Source of the DNA: Vicia villosa
Taxonomy: Eukaryota > Streptophyta > Magnoliopsida > Fabales > Fabaceae
Reading direction: 5' to 3'
NCBI RefSeq assembly: GCF_029867415.1
Contig: NW_026705482.1
Span: 186,001 to 250,000, forward strand
DNA: 64,000 nt
Part shown: in pieces, positions 60,937 to 64,000 of the stretch
How positions within the stretch are numbered: position 1 is the first letter of the stretch
Layout: each line of letters begins with the position of its first letter
Made by a program: the position numbers and the translations under genes
Notes under the pieces: generated by a model
Told to the model about the DNA's origin: nothing
Database searches by the model: none
Seen by the model: only the letters and a program-made list of their open reading frames with translations

Positions 60937-61105
60937 AAGGTACAATGCATTTAAGAGAATTATGGAACACCTTAAGGTATGATGCACTTAAGTAAATTGT
61001 AGAACATCATAATGTACATTACACTTGAGTGGAATATAAAATACCATAAGGTACATGCACTTGAGTGAAATATAATACATAGCAAGGTATGATGCACCTT
61101 AGTGG
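60937..61105. repeat. 37-bp tandem repeat, about 4.5 copies
   Basis: AAGGTA(T/C)(G)ATGCACTT...ATAC/AACAT units start at 60937, 60974, 61011, 61048 and 61084, a strikingly regular 36-37-bp period. Confidence 0.88.
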
Positions 61106-61200
61106 GCTTTTTCATCTTGTTTCTCACACAAGAAGTTCTTTAAATAGAACCCTTGTGGAGAACCTTACACATTTGGTGAAATTCAGTTTTAAGCCCTAGC

Positions 61201-61204
<4 letters not shown>

Positions 61205-61257
<53 letters not shown>

Positions 61258-61266
61258 TCTCTCTCT
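61205..61266. repeat. (CT)n microsatellite, about 62 bp
   Basis: CT dinucleotides with one interruption (CTCCCT). It lies in a transcribed-leader-like position of the LTR. Confidence 0.97.
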
Positions 61267-61442
61267 ATGAGTAGAGGTGTTGTTCTTTGCTCAACGCTTG
61301 TTATTGTTCTTCTGATTCTTCATAAAAGATATTAATTACCACCAGATGTAAGCGTTGTATCACTGATCATGCTCATTCTTAAGGATCAACTTAAGGGAAA
61401 TTTTTATTTTCCGCTGCGTTTTATACTCCAATTTCCTTTTAG

Positions 61443-61455
61443 TGGTATCAGAGCC
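61443..61455 (+). other. Copia-type primer-binding site
   Basis: TGGTATCAGAGCC after ...CAATTTCCTTTTAG, with a TTTAAATAG TATA-like box about 300 bp upstream (61140). It suggests a plus-strand copia 5' LTR ending at about 61442, whose start was not located. No gag follows. Confidence 0.65.
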
Positions 61456-61604
61456 GTTTACGAAACCATGTATCAGATAACTATTTATTTTTTTGTGATT
61501 TATGTATTAATTCGATTTAAACACAAAATAAATTAAATGATAAAAAGAAATTAAATATTGGAATCATGTTCGTATAAATTGGATTTTTGTTGTTTACTAT
61601 GCTT

Positions 61605-62000
61605 CAGAATCTAACGTTTGTATGGTGAGGCAACGAGACATTGACCATTCATAAATGGAAAAATAATGATCGATCAATTTATATATGATATAAATAATTC
61701 TTGTGTGAAATTTGATATAATTTTTTGTTTATTCCTTTTGATTTGTGTAATGATTGTATTTAATTTGAATGACCAATGTTCATTTTCCTTCAGAAACCGA
61801 CGTTAGTATGGTGAAGGCGTGATACTTTGATGGCACAAATATGATTGATCAATTTATATAGGATATACATAATTCTTGTGTAAAATTTGATATATTTTTT
61901 ATGTTTATTCCATTCAATTTGTGTAATTAGTTTCTATCATTTGAATAATCAATGTTCATTTTGCTTTATAATCTAACGTTTGTTTGCTGAAGCAAATACA
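61605..62000. repeat. 185-bp tandem repeat, just over two copies
   Basis: TTCAGAATCTAACGTTTGTATGG-like sequence recurs near 61605, 61791 and 61967. Each occurrence is preceded by CAATGTTCATTTT-type or related sequence, with TTTATATA(T/G)GATATA-AATTCTTGTG between. Confidence 0.78.
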
Positions 62001-62004
62001 TCAA

Positions 62005-62105
62005 ATGTGTTGATCGCAACAAGAGGTAAACATTCTACCACTAATCATGCTCATTCATAGGGATCAACTTAAGAGGAATTTAAGTTTCTGGTGCATTTTA
62101 TATTA
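62005..62105 (+). repeat. Second copy of the LTR tail, without a PBS
   Basis: ATCATGCTCATTC, GGATCAACTTAAG and TTTTATATTATGATTTCCCTT parallel 61363-61440 just before the PBS. Here TGGTATCAGAGC is replaced by unrelated sequence. Confidence 0.7.
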
Positions 62106-62509
62106 TGATTTCCCTTCAACAAGAACATTCAGGGTTACACATACGAAATGGCAATGAGATTTAAGCATGTTTCATATAATCTTGATGAATGTGAAATACA
62201 CTAATAGATAATGATCGCTCAGATGAATTGAATGCAAATATTGAAGAAGATCGTAAAAGAAAACATGGTTATCCTTTATGTATTAATTTTATAGTCCAAA
62301 CAAACGGTGCTTTAAGAAAGTTGCGGTGTTAGGATTTGTGTTATCCAATAGATGACCATGCTATTGCAGTGATCATATAATTTAAATTTATCATCATATG
62401 GAGAAGATTGAGTTAAAGATGCATTGATAAAATCCCATTTGTTCTTGAATGATAGTGTTAGTTCAATGGTTTTAGGATTGGCAATAATTTTCTAAAACAT
62501 GGTTCATGA
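62106..62509. other. Unassigned AT-rich stretch
   Basis: Nothing recognisable on either strand. Confidence 0.4.
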
Positions 62510-63690
62510 CAGATGCTGAACAAGATGTTATAACATCTTGATCATACTGATACAAAAAAGTTTGAGCTTACATTAAAGACAGATGTTGTAACATGCTGAA
62601 CCAGAATATCGGTACAGGCTGTTTTAAATCTTGATAGATTTTATTTGATTTTGTGATATTTCTTTCAGATATATCTCAATAATATTCGCAGGTCAAGAAG
62701 ATTTAATTTGAAACTAGAGAATCAATTCTCCAACACAATTAAAGTTTCTAAAATTAGATGATTGGACAATTTAGGAAACTTGAAGGTTTGTTCCAAGATT
62801 AAAAGAATTTCTTTGCCGATTTATTGCAACTCCCAGCTTGTGGATCAAGTAATATTTGGGTAAAGATTTCAAAGCCCATGGACTACTGAGTAGTATAAAA
62901 GAGGAGAGCTAGACCTAATGAAAAGAACTCACACAATTGTAAAATTAGGGGAAGTCTTGGGTCTTAAGTTTTGAGAGTCTCTCGTGTAGGTGTAAGTCAC
63001 CCTTGTATCTTTTGATACTTGTGGTAGACGTTTTGTTCTCACTCAGAAGACTTTAGCTAATAAGTTGAGTATTGTTCTCACTCTTTAAGCTGTTAAGCAT
63101 AGAGTTGAGTACTGTTCTTGATTGAAGCTTTTAAGAAAGATCAAGTATTGTTCTTAGTTGAAGCTTTGAAGCAAGACTAAGTGTTTTGTTATGGAAGAGT
63201 GATCTTCCTTTATCACTAGTTTGTTATTAGTTTTGTCACTAGGATTATGACTTATTTTGAAACAGTAACTAGGATTGGGACTGCTTGTTTATCACTATGG
63301 TAATTGGGAGTGAGATGTCGATTTCTCATATCTAGATGTTGATTTCTAGGTAGAAGTTGTACTGGGTAGTGATTAGGAGAGAAGTTGTAAATTGGGACTG
63401 TTTAGGCTTTAAACTAATATTGTTAATAGTGGATTTCCTTTATGGCTTGGTAACCCCCAGACTAGGTGTTGTTGCACTTAACTGGGTTAACAATTACTTG
63501 TGTTATTTACCATTCTGCAATTGAATTCTGCATGTTTTTCTGTTTGGTAAATATATGTTATGACATTAGATGATGTCAAGACATCTCGCCAGACATTATG
63601 GTGTGTGTTGAGACATTGGTCTTGATATCATTTTATGATGTTGGCACATCAGTATTAACATGTTGACCCTGTACCAGAAATTTTCAGATA
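62510..63690 (+). mobile_element. Sirevirus-family LTR, plus orientation, degenerate
   Basis: It carries, on the plus strand, the blocks present on the minus strand of 45543-46706: AATAGTGGATTTCCTTTATG, GGCTTGGTAACCCC, AACTGGGTTAACAATTACTTG and a closing ACCAGAAATTTT. The 5' tip and target copies are unclear, and no PBS follows. Confidence 0.62.
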
Positions 63691-64000
63691 GAGTTTGTTT
63701 ATTGACTTATCCTTGTTAAGGTAGTTATTGTCATAAAGCGATTGCACAACGAGAATAAGGCCAAAGTTTTCTCTAGGATGAAGATAATAAGTATTTTATG
63801 GGTTGTGAAATCGATCATGAGAAACACAATAATTTGAGACTTTAATGGAAGAATCAGACTCATTGTCTATTTTTCATGAATTAGGATTCGGTGATGTAGA
63901 ACAAGCAAGATGGAAAAAAGAAAACTAGGTTGAAAGAAAGATTAATATATTTAAAAATTCATAAATTTTTTTTGTAAGCAACAATGCATTAACGCAAGTA
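63691..64000. other. Window end, nothing recognised
   Basis: No ORF, tandem or terminal repeat is visible in the last 310 bases. Confidence 0.45.

Overview
This window is plant nuclear DNA, most likely from a large-genome legume of the pea/vetch/lentil/clover kind. That placement is an inference from the mix of repeat families (Ogre-like LTR, Athila and Sirevirus relatives, chromovirus-type LTRs starting TGTAACACCCC, MULE elements full of a 20-bp palindrome) and from the AT-rich, gene-poor texture. Only one intact host gene is convincing: a short Dof zinc-finger transcription factor at 54002-54466. Almost everything else is transposable elements, many inserted into one another.

Layout. 1-2713: a minus-strand LTR (terminus at 2713) inserted into a minus-strand Ty3/gypsy gag (2714-5576), which has its own primer-binding site and LTR (5640-6758). 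6760-12970: AT-rich DNA with a hAT-type non-autonomous element (8913-9669), an 81-bp tandem repeat, a decayed copia reverse transcriptase (10550-11190) and a 645-bp tandem repeat (11439-12935). 12975-18212: a nearly intact, very young Ty1/copia element whose 278-bp LTRs differ at two sites and have unusual TA...TA ends. 18287-20120: a chromovirus-type LTR remnant. 21061-25101: a probable Helitron carrying exon-like pieces of host genes, one resembling a subtilase. 25966-26149: a Mutator-type MITE. 26345-27547: a truncated MULE with a broken FAR1-like DNA-binding gene.

27550-35035: an Athila-type Ty3/gypsy element on the minus strand with a 5' LTR, PBS, gag, protease, RT, RNase H and integrase, carrying two in-frame stops and two frameshifts and lacking its 3' half. 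35036-39800: a piece of Sirevirus-like LTR hit by two further insertions, a solo LTR (35068-39145, TSD ATTTT) that itself contains a second solo LTR (36414-38224, TSD TATCT). 40027-46706: a complete non-autonomous Sirevirus-like element (TSD ATCAT, both LTRs, PBS, polypurine tract, no long ORF). 48430-50878: a MITE beside the PBS of another minus-strand copia LTR. 50884-53063: a LINE 3' end duplicated in tandem. 53226-53327: a long (TA)n tract.

53900-54880: the Dof gene with its TATA box. 54888-56233: a second palindrome-rich non-autonomous MULE. 56386-59520: a decayed Ty3/gypsy gag-protease in plus orientation, split by a Sirevirus-like LTR (58118-59053). 59820-62105: minisatellites of about 62, 37 and 185 bp, a (CT)n tract and a copia-type PBS. 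62510-63690: another Sirevirus-family LTR in plus orientation.

The elements do not form a pathway. The window records successive insertions around a single small regulatory gene. The two structures that best merit follow-up are the palindrome arrays shared by the two MULE elements and the gene-carrying Helitron. All identifications rest on motif reading by eye; no database search was possible.
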